Source: an uncultured Clostridia bacterium | GTDB taxonomy: Bacteria; Bacillota; Clostridia; Oscillospirales; Acutalibacteraceae | Length of the DNA: 44,736 nt | Assembly (NCBI GenBank): GCA_946186245.1 | Contig: CAMHMN010000014.1 | Location: 1 to 44,736, forward strand | Reading direction: 5' to 3' | Shown: one piece after another, positions 26,047-34,707 of the stretch | Numbering within the stretch: position 1 is the stretch's first letter | Layout of the letters: every line of letters begins with the position of its first letter | Notes under the pieces: model-generated | The model's database searches: none | What the model was told of the DNA's origin: nothing | What the model saw: the letters and a program-made list of their open reading frames with translations, nothing else | Translations under genes and position numbers: made by a program

Positions 26047-27297
26047 ATGAGAGCTTTTTTGACCATGACCAAGATCAACTGCAAGATGCTGCTGAGGAAC
26101 ATCGGATTCCTCGTGTGTCTGGTGCTGCTGCCCATCGGCGCTTCCGCGCTGCATATGATCCAGACCAGCAGCGAATATGTCGCAGACGTTCCGTCCAGCG
26201 AGATCGTGGAGATGGACAACTTTGAGAGCGCTGTGATCATGGACACCAAGAACGTCACCGTGGTGTTTGTGGACGCGGCGCAGGACGACTTCTCCGAACT
26301 GCTGCTGCGTTCTCTGACGAAGGAAGAATGGTGTACGGTCATCCGGTACAAAAGCGAACCGCTTTCCGTGGAGCAATTGAAGGAGCTGGTGCGGGACACC
26401 TACGACCGCAGCTTCATGGCCGGCGTGGTGTATCTTCCGGAAGATTCCTCCGCCAGACTCATGAAGGGGCAGTCGCCTGAAATAATCATTCTCAACGGCG
26501 AAAAGGACGGACGCTTTGACCTGCTCAAGAGCAAAATCAACGCAAATCTTTCCGTTATTGCGGGCTGCGCTTCCTCATCCGAAAGTCAGTCACAGGCAAT
26601 CAGCACCGCAAAGGCAGCCCTGGACAAAACGCCCTCCGTCAAATCCGTTATCACAGAAAGCGAAAAATCGCTTTCCCCTGCGCAGACCGATCACCTCCGA
26701 AGCACGGGTTACGCGCTGGCGGTGCTGTCGCTGGCCTTCGCCCTGACCGGCTGCTTTGTGGCGAATCTCGTGGTCACCGAGAGCGACAACAAATCCCTTC
26801 TCCGCATCGAGATGTCCGGCATGACCATGCTGAAATACATCGCCTCCAAGGCGCTGACGGCGGTCATTGTCACGGTTCTTCAGACGGCGGTTGTCGCGGC
26901 GGCCACGGCTGCCTTCGTCGGCACGCATGTCGGCATTCCCTTCGGCATTTATCTGCTGCTGGTGGGTACCATGGGACTGATCTACAATCTGCTTTCGCTG
27001 GTCTTCGGCATCTTCTTCCGGAACACCACCTTCGCGGTCTACGCTTCCTTCGGCGTATGGGTGTTTTCCAATCTGATTTCCGCCGTCTATTTCGATTTCG
27101 TCACCCTGCCCGACTGGTGGGAAAAGCTGTCGCTGATCGCCCCGCAGAAATGGGTCATGATCACCGCCGAAGCCCTCATGAAGGGCGAAAACAACGCCTG
27201 TTCCAATTACTTCCTGGTGTCGGCGGCGTTCCTGCTGGTTCTCCTGACGGCGGGATACCTGGGAGCAAGGCTCTCCGACGGAACCCAGAAGGAATAA
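26047..27297 (+). CDS. ABC-2 exporter permease (LnrN-like)
   Basis: 416 residues, same topology as its neighbour: N-terminal helix, long external domain (about 40-215) and then at least five membrane segments with SDNKSLLRIEMSGMTMLKYIASKAL as coupling loop. AAGGAGAA precedes the ATG. The two permeases presumably form a heterodimer with the upstream ATPase. Substrate unknown, likely a membrane-active compound if the LnrLMN analogy holds. Confidence 0.88.
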   Translation: MRAFLTMTKINCKMLLRNIGFLVCLVLLPIGASALHMIQTSSEYVADVPSSEIVEMDNFESAVIMDTKNVTVVFVDAAQDDFSELLLRSLTKEEWCTVIRYKSEPLSVEQLKELVRDTYDRSFMAGVVYLPEDSSARLMKGQSPEIIILNGEKDGRFDLLKSKINANLSVIAGCASSSESQSQAISTAKAALDKTPSVKSVITESEKSLSPAQTDHLRSTGYALAVLSLAFALTGCFVANLVVTESDNKSLLRIEMSGMTMLKYIASKALTAVIVTVLQTAVVAAATAAFVGTHVGIPFGIYLLLVGTMGLIYNLLSLVFGIFFRNTTFAVYASFGVWVFSNLISAVYFDFVTLPDWWEKLSLIAPQKWVMITAEALMKGENNACSNYFLVSAAFLLVLLTAGYLGARLSDGTQKE

Positions 27298-27405
27298 GGC
27301 GCTGGCATTCGCTCGCTCAGTGAATCGGCTGACGCCAGCGTCAGCGGGAATAAAGCATCATGAATAGTGTCGGAAGCCCTGCGGGCTTGGAATAGTAAAT
27401 CATGA
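27298..27405 (+). repeat. Composite intergenic repeat, copy 3
   Basis: CATTCGCTCGCTCAGTGAATC, then GACGCCAGCGTCAG, then a AAGCCCTGCGGGCTT hairpin (27374-27388). It resembles the copies at 8962 and 9884 in layout but differs in detail. Confidence 0.5.
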
Positions 27406-27407
27406 TT

Positions 27408-27452
27408 GCGGGTGAGGAATTCTGAAAGAATCATTCCTTCGCCCGCTTTTTT
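27408..27452 (+). terminator. Terminator of the exporter operon
   Basis: GCGGGTGAGGAAT (27408-27420) pairs with ATTCCTTCGCCCGC (27433-27446), followed by six T. It separates the ABC genes from the kinase gene, which has its own promoter. Confidence 0.8.
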
Positions 27453-27453
27453 C

Positions 27454-27482
27454 TTTACAATTGCCGCAAAACATGGTATGAT
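27454..27482 (+). promoter_or_regulatory. Promoter of the kinase/regulator genes
   Basis: TTTACA (27454-27459) and TATGAT (27477-27482), 17-base spacer. Confidence 0.65.
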
Positions 27483-27506
27483 GAATGGTAATGAGAGGTG
27501 AAGAAA

Positions 27507-28664
27507 ATGCAGGGAGAAAACCGCTCCGAATGGGGGAAAAAGCATTATTTTGTTCTCGTGAAATTCGGCTATGCGCTGCTCATGGCGATTTATCTGATTT
27601 TACACGGCGGGGATGAAAATCGTGTCAACGCCTTCACACTGGCAATAACAGCCATGACTGCCTGTGTCATGGCATTCTATGAAACCGTCACCCGCGGAAA
27701 GCGGCAGCGCTGGCTGCTGGCATTGGAATTCGCCTGCGTGCTGCTGGGAATGAAGTTTTGCGGGAGTGCATTTGCCGTGCTGCTGCCCATGACCATCTGC
27801 GACGCGGTCTGTCTGCTGCAATGGCAGCCGTTTCTGCTGCTCACGCCGATGATAGGGGCTGCGGCAGTCGAGGATAAATTCACCTACCTGCTGCTCTGTC
27901 TGCTCACCGCCGTGATTTACTGGCAGCACAGCGGCATGATTCTCAGATACCAGGTATCCGCCGAGCAATACGAGGAACAGGAACTGCAATTGAAGAATTC
28001 CATTGAAACCAGCGCGGCGGATTTCAAAAACGAGATAAGGCGCACCAACCTTCACTACGAAAACATCATGCTGCAGGACAAGGCGCGTCTGACACAGGCA
28101 CTTCACGACAAGCTGGGGCACCGCATCAACGGCTCCATCTACCAACTGGAGGCCTGCCGCGCCATAGCCCCAAGCAATCCCGACAAGGCGGACGAAATTC
28201 TTGGGCGCGTCACCCAGAGTCTCCGCGACGGGATGGACGAAATCCGCGCTGTTCTGCGCAGCGAACGTCCCGACGGCAAGCGCAAGGCCCTGTTGGGTCT
28301 GAATTTACTCTGCGAGGAATGCAAATCCCAGTACGGCATTGACGCGCAGCTGACGGTGGAAGGCGACAGCGGAAGAATCACGGAGCAGATGTGGAGCGTC
28401 ATTTACGACAATTGCTGCGAGGCAGTCACCAACGCCATGAAATACGCCCATTGCAGCCGCATGAGCATTGAAATCAAGGTGCTCAATCAGCTGCTTCGCT
28501 GCTGCGTGAGCGACAACGGCAGGGGCTGCGAGGACATTCACGACGGAATGGGTCTGGAAGGCATCAGGCGACGCGTTTCGCAGCTGGGCGGCACGGCTCA
28601 CATTTCCGGCGACAACGGTTTCACCATCAACATGCTGATTCCCATTCATCAGGTTGAAGGGTGA
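27507..28664 (+). CDS. Sensor histidine kinase (HisKA_3 / NarX-like)
   Basis: 385-residue kinase. Several membrane segments occupy about 15-145 with very short loops, so it probably senses in the membrane. The HisKA_3 box QALHDKLGHRINGS has the phosphorylated His at about residue 200. The catalytic domain has EAVTNAMKYAHCS (N box) and DNGRGCEDIHDGMGLEGIRRRVSQLGG (G boxes). The start ATG 27507 has AGAGG upstream; a GTG at 27498 overlaps it. It partners the regulator at 28710 and, by LnrJK analogy, senses a substrate of the neighbouring exporter. Confidence 0.9.
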   Translation: MQGENRSEWGKKHYFVLVKFGYALLMAIYLILHGGDENRVNAFTLAITAMTACVMAFYETVTRGKRQRWLLALEFACVLLGMKFCGSAFAVLLPMTICDAVCLLQWQPFLLLTPMIGAAAVEDKFTYLLLCLLTAVIYWQHSGMILRYQVSAEQYEEQELQLKNSIETSAADFKNEIRRTNLHYENIMLQDKARLTQALHDKLGHRINGSIYQLEACRAIAPSNPDKADEILGRVTQSLRDGMDEIRAVLRSERPDGKRKALLGLNLLCEECKSQYGIDAQLTVEGDSGRITEQMWSVIYDNCCEAVTNAMKYAHCSRMSIEIKVLNQLLRCCVSDNGRGCEDIHDGMGLEGIRRRVSQLGGTAHISGDNGFTINMLIPIHQVEG

Positions 28665-28709
28665 AGGTAAATGAGAAGTGTACAATAATGACTATAAGGG
28701 GGCGATAAA

Positions 28710-29336
28710 ATGGCAATCAGAATTATCATCGCGGATGACAGCGACTTTGTCCGCGAGGGAATGAGCATTATTCTCAGCGTGGACAGCGAATTCGAGGTAA
28801 TCGGACTCGCCTCCAACGGCAGGGAATGCGTTGAACTGGCGCGAAACAACGCCGCCGACGTCATTCTCATGGATATCCAAATGCCCGAAATGGACGGCAT
28901 CGAGGCCACGAAAATCATCACGGAGGAAGCTCTCGGCAAGGTGCTGATTCTCACCACCTTTGACGATTACGATCTGGTGCGCAAGGCAATCGGCAACGGG
29001 GCGAAGGGCTACCTCATCAAGAATCACACGCCCGACAAACTCAAGAGCATGATCCGCTCGGTTCACGCGGGAATCAATGCGCTGGACGAGAGCATTTTTG
29101 AACAGATGGCGCAGACACAGTCCCCGCAGGGCGAGGGCTTCGACGGGTCGCAATATTCCGCGCGTGAGCTGGAGATCATTCAGCTGGTGGCGGACGGGCT
29201 CTCCAACAAGGAAATCGCCGGCAGGCTGTTCCTCAGCGAGGGAACCGTCAAGAATTACATCAGCAATATCCTTGAAAAAAGCGGAATGGAGCACCGGACA
29301 CAGATTGCCATCTATTATCTCACCGGCAAAAAGTAA
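28710..29336 (+). CDS. NarL-family response regulator
   Basis: 208 residues. The receiver domain has acidic pocket IIADDSD (D9/D10), phosphoacceptor VILMDIQMPE (D55) and KGYLIKNHTP lysine. The C-terminal LuxR-type HTH (about 145-208) reads SARELEIIQLVADGLSNKEIAGRLFLSEGTVKNY. The kinase gene ends 45 bases earlier in a GTTGAAG-like repeat; AAGGGGG precedes the ATG. Predicted activator of the exporter promoter at 24103-24167. Confidence 0.93.
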   Translation: MAIRIIIADDSDFVREGMSIILSVDSEFEVIGLASNGRECVELARNNAADVILMDIQMPEMDGIEATKIITEEALGKVLILTTFDDYDLVRKAIGNGAKGYLIKNHTPDKLKSMIRSVHAGINALDESIFEQMAQTQSPQGEGFDGSQYSARELEIIQLVADGLSNKEIAGRLFLSEGTVKNYISNILEKSGMEHRTQIAIYYLTGKK

Positions 29337-29354
29337 TTGCATCATAAAGAGAAA

Positions 29355-29400
29355 AGCAGCCGCAGGAATCCGGCATAGGAGCTGGATTTCCGCGGCTGCT
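29355..29400. terminator. Terminator between convergent genes
   Basis: AGCAGCCGC (29355-29363) pairs with GCGGCTGCT (29392-29400) with an inner GGAATCC/GGATTTCC stem. A T-rich run follows on the minus strand. Confidence 0.65.
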
Positions 29401-29418
29401 GTTATCATCTGAAACCGT

Positions 29419-30429
29419 TCAGAACTGAACCTCGACATAATCGCCGAGGGCGTGGTTGACTTCCAGTATCAGGACGGGTTCGCCGTTGAAGTCAAGATAG
29501 GAATTGCATCCGGTCATGCCCTTCACGGTGTATTTTCCTCCGGAATTCCTGACGGTCACCATATCTTCTATGGTCATGTTGTTTCGGATGGTTTCCTCAC
29601 TGAACTGATTGAAGTAATCAATGATATTCTTTTTGGTCACTCCCTCGGCGCTTCTGGTCAGCGTCCAGGATTCGTTCTTGATTGCGTCGGTTGCCCTGTC
29701 GATATCCACCGACTCCGACGGAACAATCGTATTGCCTGTGGCAAGGTCGATGGTAATGGCATGCGCACAGGCGTAGCCATGTGCGGCACCCTTGTATAAA
29801 TAGCTCTCGCGGAATATGATGCTGAGTGTGTCCTTGGTCTTGTACTTGACCTCAAAGGTGCCGTTGAAGGAGCCAAGACCCGTGTCGGAAGCGGCAGAAA
29901 CGCTTATGTTTTTGAAGTATTCGTTGTAAAAGCTCTGCATGGCTTCATCGTAAAGCCCTGAAATCTGAGGATATTTATACTTGCGTTTGCTGTCGTCGGA
30001 CGTGTATGTCTTGTAACCCACCTTGTACTTATTGCTGAGCTGCGGCGCGGGCTGCGTCGTGGTGGTCGTCGCTTTGGTGGTCGACTTGGTGGTCGTGGTT
30101 TTTTTGGCGGTCGTGGTGGTGGACGTGGCGGTCGTGGTGGTGGAGGATGTCTTTTTGGTTCTTGACGGAGCGGTGGTGGTCGTGGTGGTAAAGAATTCAT
30201 CCTCCCCGGAATGCGTCTTTTTGACAGAATCGTCCTCCTCATCGCTGTCGTCAAATTCTACGATGTTCGGGTTATCCGCCGCGCGTGTCGCCTGTGACAC
30301 GCCTCCTGTTTTTTTCCCGGAAGCGTCGTCCTTTTTGTCGTCACTTCCGCAGGAAGCAAATGAACCCAGCAGCGCTGCCGCGATCAGCAGAGCCAATGCT
30401 TTTTTCAGAAAATTACTGTTGCTTAACAT
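29419..30429 (-). CDS. Thr-rich lipoprotein with DUF3298/RsiV-like domain
   Basis: 336 residues. A lipoprotein signal (LGSFASCGS) is followed by a long acidic and Thr-rich linker (about 70-140, tracts of TTTT with KK) that probably spans the cell wall. The C-terminal domain resembles DUF3298/DUF4163 (RsiV-like), with RESYLYKGAAHGYACAHAITIDLATGNTI matching its GGAHG...TG signature. Such domains bind ligands such as lysozyme in RsiV, but no sigma factor is adjacent. AAGGAGGAAAA places the start at 30429. It follows the metallopeptidase gene in the same operon by 23 bases. Confidence 0.8.
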   Translation of the reverse strand: MLSNSNFLKKALALLIAAALLGSFASCGSDDKKDDASGKKTGGVSQATRAADNPNIVEFDDSDEEDDSVKKTHSGEDEFFTTTTTTAPSRTKKTSSTTTTATSTTTTAKKTTTTKSTTKATTTTTQPAPQLSNKYKVGYKTYTSDDSKRKYKYPQISGLYDEAMQSFYNEYFKNISVSAASDTGLGSFNGTFEVKYKTKDTLSIIFRESYLYKGAAHGYACAHAITIDLATGNTIVPSESVDIDRATDAIKNESWTLTRSAEGVTKKNIIDYFNQFSEETIRNNMTIEDMVTVRNSGGKYTVKGMTGCNSYLDFNGEPVLILEVNHALGDYVEVQF

Positions 30430-30452
30430 AAAGCGTTTTCCTCCTTTTCCCA

Positions 30453-31391
30453 TCAGCCGAATGTGAGATGTTCGCTTTTGGCAAGATTCCACTTGTCAAC
30501 CTCCGCACATTCGTCGATAAGCCCGACATAATAGGCGTCGAGGTCGGTAAATTCATTCCCGATATCCTTTGAGTCATAGACGGTGTACATGATATCGTTG
30601 GAATAGATTTTGCCCAGATGATCGACGTATTGCTGCGGGATAAATTCGTTGGCGTAGTAAAGGTCGTGCGCCCCGAAGCAGTGCATGATTTCGTGGGCGT
30701 ATGACGGCGGCATGGTGACAAACACATCGTCAAATCTCACGAAAATATTGCAGAATTCCACATAATACTCCGGGGAGCAGGAATATCCGAGGTACCATGG
30801 ATTGACCTGGTTGGAATAATCCGTGTTGAAAAAAAACAAATAGATCACATTATCGGCACGGTATTTGTTTTTCAGGGCATCAATGTCGATATGCTGCTCG
30901 ATCCAGTTTTTCTGCACCTCGTAATAATCTCCGAACTCGGTGACCAGCGATTCCGTAAACGACGCGTTGTAGCGCAGATCGGGATTCTGCTCCCAGTCCC
31001 AGATAAATTCCGCGTCGCTGCCGTAGCGTGCCGCCTGTGCGGTGAGATATTCCGTGCTTATGCGCAGATTGTCCAGCGCGTCGTAGATCACTGCGGAATC
31101 CGCTTCGGACGTCTCATCCCACGAGGTGCCGGCGTCGTTGGTGTAGATGGAGATCATCAGCGTACGTCCGGTCAGAGAACCTGCGGAACCCTGCGCGCCA
31201 TCGTAGGGAGATTGATAGACTTCTTCCTCGGCGGACGAAACGTCGTCAGAGGACAATGCATCGGAAACCCGGTTTCTCACAAAATGACGGAAAGCGGCTT
31301 GCAGCAAACCGCATCCGCTCATGCAGAAAACCGTCGAAATACACAACATGCCTGCCAGTAGTCTCATTATCAGCTTCTTAATACCAATCAC
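30453..31391 (-). CDS. Metzincin-like zinc metallopeptidase lipoprotein
   Basis: About 310 residues. A lipoprotein signal ends at CMSGC. In YAHEIMHCFGAHDLYY the pattern HExxHxxGxxD (H233, E234, H237, G240, D243, counting from the GTG) is a metzincin zinc-binding site with Asp as third ligand, as in snapalysin; SNDIMYT follows as a possible Met-turn. It should act outside the cell. The start is unclear: the GTG at 31391 touches AGGAGG with no spacing, while an ATT at 31382 lies exactly 9 bases after AGGAGG and gives IKKLIMRLL. The substrate is unknown. Confidence 0.75.
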   Translation of the reverse strand: MIGIKKLIMRLLAGMLCISTVFCMSGCGLLQAAFRHFVRNRVSDALSSDDVSSAEEEVYQSPYDGAQGSAGSLTGRTLMISIYTNDAGTSWDETSEADSAVIYDALDNLRISTEYLTAQAARYGSDAEFIWDWEQNPDLRYNASFTESLVTEFGDYYEVQKNWIEQHIDIDALKNKYRADNVIYLFFFNTDYSNQVNPWYLGYSCSPEYYVEFCNIFVRFDDVFVTMPPSYAHEIMHCFGAHDLYYANEFIPQQYVDHLGKIYSNDIMYTVYDSKDIGNEFTDLDAYYVGLIDECAEVDKWNLAKSEHLTFG

Positions 31392-31552
31392 CCTCCTGAA
31401 AATAGCTCACACAGAATCATACTCATCTTCACTGCTATTTTATAACAAATTACCTCTAAAGTAAAGAGTAATGAAAGCATTGTAATCCCGCAACCGGAAT
31501 TTGTAAATATTTTTTAAACATTCAGTTAATATTGTTAAAATAAAGGACGGCT

Positions 31553-32149
31553 TCACTCGCCGAAATACCCGTAAAACGCGTCGTAGGTCATGTAGTCATT
31601 GATCACTCCGAGCAGCGCCTTGGCGGTCATTTTTTCCGGAAGTCCCAGATAGGCAAGCAGCCCTGCGCGCAGGGCGGAACTGTTTTCGCCGCCGGACAGA
31701 CCGCAGCGGTAAAAATCCGCCCGCGTGATAAGGCGCCTGTTTCCGCTGTCACTTTCGGACGTCTGAGACTCTTCACAGGCCACTCCGGCATGCCTGAGCG
31801 CCGCAAGCAGCGCCTCGGTGGTCATCCCTTCCACGCCCAGCTTGCCTTCCTTGGAAGGAGCCGTCTTGCGGCGTTCCTTGCCGAACACGTCGGGAATATA
31901 GGCGTGCTTTATCTGTCCGGGAGGAATGCAGGAACGCAGGTGATTGCGGATGACGAATCCCGCCGAATCGCTGTCGGTGATCACCAGCAGTCCCCGCGTT
32001 TCAGCCAGGTGGCGCAGCATATTCATTTTTTCCTTATCCCGGAATATGCCGAACCCCTCGGTGGTGATGATCAGCCCGTCAATGAGGGAGGAAAGCCTGA
32101 TCTTGTCGTATTTGCCTTCCACGATCACAGCTTCTTTGATTTTGATCAT
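31553..32149 (-). CDS. rnmV: Ribonuclease M5
   Basis: 198 residues. RNase M5 matures the 5S rRNA ends in Gram-positives. The Toprim fold shows the Glu in AVIVEGKYDKIRL and the Asp pair in VITDSDSAGF. The C-terminal half (about 110-198, GVEGMTTEALLAALRHAGV to NDYMTYDAFYGYF) matches the DUF4093 extension typical of RnmV. The ATG at 32149 follows GGAGGCGGCGAG and overlaps the holA stop (ATGA). The substrate 5S gene is not in the window. Identification is good. Confidence 0.88.
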   Translation of the reverse strand: MIKIKEAVIVEGKYDKIRLSSLIDGLIITTEGFGIFRDKEKMNMLRHLAETRGLLVITDSDSAGFVIRNHLRSCIPPGQIKHAYIPDVFGKERRKTAPSKEGKLGVEGMTTEALLAALRHAGVACEESQTSESDSGNRRLITRADFYRCGLSGGENSSALRAGLLAYLGLPEKMTAKALLGVINDYMTYDAFYGYFGE

Positions 32150-33201
32150 CTCGCCGCCTCCGCTGCCGCGAACATTTCGGCGAGCAGCTTTTCCATGAGT
32201 ATCCTGCCGTCGACGCGGCTGCTTTTGAGCGCAGCGTCGGTGTCGCAGAGCATGGAACACCACTTGCGGAGCAGTTCCGGAGAATACCTTCGGCTGTCAC
32301 GGAAGGAAAAGCTCAGACGCTTCTCCTTGCCCTTGTATTCCTCGCCGAAAAGCGCCGGCATATCCTCTGCCGTCTTTCTTTCACCTGAAGCCAGCCTCGC
32401 GCGGTAAAGGTCAATGAAGGCGCCCGACATGATTGCCAGCACCGCGACAGGCTCGGTTCTCTCGTCAAACAGCTCCTCCATAATGCGGTAAGCATCGCCC
32501 CGTTTGCCCGAAATGACGTTGGAAGCCAGCATATAGGCCTTGACGTCAACGCTCTGGGTGGTATTGGCGTCAATGGCTGCCCGGGTGATTTTTCCGCCGC
32601 AGAGCGAATGCAGCTTGGCAAGCTCACTGAGCAGGTTGGTGATGTCGCTGCCGCAGCGTTCCACCATGTATGCCGCGTCGGAACGGCTGAGCTGTGTGCC
32701 GTTCTTTGCCGCCTCCGAGAGCAGAATATCGGCGATCTCGGGGGGAGAAGGGGTCTTGCAATTGATTACCGTGCCGTTCTTTTTGATCAGCCCTCGCATG
32801 GCGCCCTGCCGGTCCCCGCTCTTTGCCGAGGCTCTGACCGACACTTGGAAGAATATCACCACGCAGCCGTCGTTGTGTCCGACCGAGCCGAGAAACGCCT
32901 CCAGCTTGCGGAACTGCTCGGCGCTGATGGCCGCGGCGTCCATGTCCTTGACCACCACCATGCGCCGTTCGGCCATCATGGGAAGCGTTTCGGCGGCGGC
33001 GGCGATTTCGTCCACCGTACAGTCCGAGCCGTCAAACTCGGTGTAATTGAATTCCGGCAGCACGTCGGGGCTGTATTTATCCTTGAGCATTTCCAGAGCG
33101 CGGCGGCGCAGATAACCGTCGTCGCCGCATATCAGATAGACCGCCGAGGGGCTTCCCGAAGCGATATGTCCCTCTAGCGCGGAGTAATTGATTTCAGCCA
33201 T
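32146..33201 (-). CDS. holA: DNA polymerase III delta subunit HolA
   Basis: 351 residues, clamp-loader subunit that opens the beta clamp during replication. Features: SAVYLICGDDGYLRRRALEMLKD near the N-terminus, the VVVKDMDAA region, FFQVSVRASAKSG, and the C-terminal helical collar with MEELFDERTEPVAVLAIMSGAFIDLYRAR, a signature of the family. The start is the ATG at 33201 giving MAEINYSALEGHI; ribosome site is weak. It is transcribed from the strong promoter at 33246-33274 and coupled to rnmV. Confidence 0.92.
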   Translation of the reverse strand: MAEINYSALEGHIASGSPSAVYLICGDDGYLRRRALEMLKDKYSPDVLPEFNYTEFDGSDCTVDEIAAAAETLPMMAERRMVVVKDMDAAAISAEQFRKLEAFLGSVGHNDGCVVIFFQVSVRASAKSGDRQGAMRGLIKKNGTVINCKTPSPPEIADILLSEAAKNGTQLSRSDAAYMVERCGSDITNLLSELAKLHSLCGGKITRAAIDANTTQSVDVKAYMLASNVISGKRGDAYRIMEELFDERTEPVAVLAIMSGAFIDLYRARLASGERKTAEDMPALFGEEYKGKEKRLSFSFRDSRRYSPELLRKWCSMLCDTDAALKSSRVDGRILMEKLLAEMFAAAEAAR

Positions 33202-33245
33202 TGATTTCTGTTTCAGACCTTTCACTGGTTTCTGTTTCTTCTTAT

Positions 33246-33274
33246 AGTATAGAATCCTGCCCGGCAGTTGTCAA
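33246..33274 (-). promoter_or_regulatory. Promoter of holA-rnmV
   Basis: Minus-strand TTGACA (33269-33274) and TATACT (33246-33251), 17-base spacer. Confidence 0.8.
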
Positions 33275-33382
33275 GTGATACGCGCGGGATATTCCATACG
33301 AACCCCCAGCGTGCTTTTGTGAGTTCTGCGTGATATTCAATAGAAATCCGCGTGATAAATCAAAAATAATTGTAAATAGTAT

Positions 33383-33412
33383 TTGAATTACGGGGATTGG
33401 TTATGGTATACT
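33383..33412 (+). promoter_or_regulatory. Promoter of the LRR membrane protein gene
   Basis: TTGAAT (33383-33388) and TATACT (33407-33412), 18-base spacer. Confidence 0.55.
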
Positions 33413-33443
33413 GAAAGAGCAGCAGTGAAACGGAGGTATGAAA

Positions 33444-34607
33444 ATGAACGAAGATTTCAAAGAAAATCGATTCCCGGCCGACGAAGAGGAATCGCTTCCT
33501 CCCGTCCGCACGGCAATCCCGTGGGACAACGACGAGGAAGAGGAAGAAGATGCCGACCAAAGTACCGAATTCAGGTCACAGAGAGTGGCGGTTGCGGCAT
33601 TCAACACCCGGGTTGACGACCTGGAACGCAGACAGCGTGAGGCAGAAATGGCGCTCAGGGACGAAAAGGAACGCCGGCGTGCCGAATCGAGAAGCGGTAC
33701 GTTAAGAATACTGCTTTCTTTTGCCATTGGTATTGCGGTGCTTTTGGCGCTGTGGCTGTTCGTTCAGTCGCGTACACATCAGAAGGACGACGCCGCGGCG
33801 CATGAAGTGCATTTCTATTACAACGTCACCGAGCAGAATACCATCAAAATCACCGCCGCCGACAGCCTGAACGTCAATGTGCTGGATATTCCCGCCAAGA
33901 TGAACGGCAAGGACGTGACCTGCATAGGCGCGAACGCATTCGCCGGTCATTTTGATCTGGAAACGGCGATCCTGCCTGACTCCATCACCGAAATCGGATA
34001 CAACGCCTTCAAGGACTGCAAATCCCTGACAGACGTCAGGATTCCGGACAGCGTGGAAACCATTAGCTACTGTGCCTTTTTTGGATGCAATACCATGCAG
34101 ACCATTCATCTCCCCGCCAGCCTGACAAGCGTGGAATACGGCATGTTCGGCGAATGCTTCAAGCTGGAGAGCATCGATATTCCCAGCGGCGTGACCACCA
34201 TTGATCACGGCGCGTTCCAAAGCTGTACCGGACTGAAAAAAATCAGCCTTCCCGATACCCTTAACAAACTCGGCTACGATGCGTTCCGCGACTGCAAAGT
34301 CCTGGAAACCATCGAACTTCCCGACAGCGTGACGGATATCGGAACCAGTGTCTTTTCGGGATGCTCGTCGCTGAAAAGCGTCACCATTCCCAAAAGCACC
34401 ACCACCCTGGCATCATTCATCTTCAAGGACTGCACTTCTCTGAAGGAAGCACACATTCACGAAGGGGTAACCGCCATCTCTGACAATACCTTCGAGAGAT
34501 GTCCCAATCTGACGATATATGGCAAGGCCGGTTCCTACGCTGAAAAATACGCGCAGGAGTACGGCATTCCCTTCGCCGAGGAAGGTCAGCCGGAAGACGG
34601 AGAGTAA
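33444..34607 (+). CDS. Membrane-anchored BspA-like LRR protein
   Basis: 387 residues. An acidic N-terminal cytoplasmic part (EEEEEDADQ) with a coiled coil (about 48-80) precedes one membrane helix (about 87-107). Outside, from about 145, come nine or so repeats of about 23 residues of the BspA-like LRR_5 type (pattern IxxxAFxxCxxLxxIxLPxSVTxI). The end CPNLTIYGKAGSYAEKYAQEYGIPF is a common cap. ATG 33444 is chosen as GGAGGT lies 7 bases upstream; ATG 33438 is too close. Similar proteins serve in adhesion, but this is not demonstrable here. A related lipoprotein is at 41066. Confidence 0.85.
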   Translation: MNEDFKENRFPADEEESLPPVRTAIPWDNDEEEEEDADQSTEFRSQRVAVAAFNTRVDDLERRQREAEMALRDEKERRRAESRSGTLRILLSFAIGIAVLLALWLFVQSRTHQKDDAAAHEVHFYYNVTEQNTIKITAADSLNVNVLDIPAKMNGKDVTCIGANAFAGHFDLETAILPDSITEIGYNAFKDCKSLTDVRIPDSVETISYCAFFGCNTMQTIHLPASLTSVEYGMFGECFKLESIDIPSGVTTIDHGAFQSCTGLKKISLPDTLNKLGYDAFRDCKVLETIELPDSVTDIGTSVFSGCSSLKSVTIPKSTTTLASFIFKDCTSLKEAHIHEGVTAISDNTFERCPNLTIYGKAGSYAEKYAQEYGIPFAEEGQPEDGE

Positions 34608-34632
34608 TCCTTTGCCGGAAGCATAAAAAATC

Positions 34633-34686
34633 ACCCGCCGGAGCAGAGTCATTCAATGTGAAAATGACCTGCCCCGGCGGGTTTTG
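34633..34686. terminator. Terminator between LRR gene and ilvD
   Basis: ACCCGCCGG (34633-34641) pairs with CCGGCGGGT (34674-34682), followed by TTTTGTTTT on the plus strand. The genes are convergent. Confidence 0.75.
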
Positions 34687-34707
34687 TTTTATGAGATAGG
34701 TGAAAAA

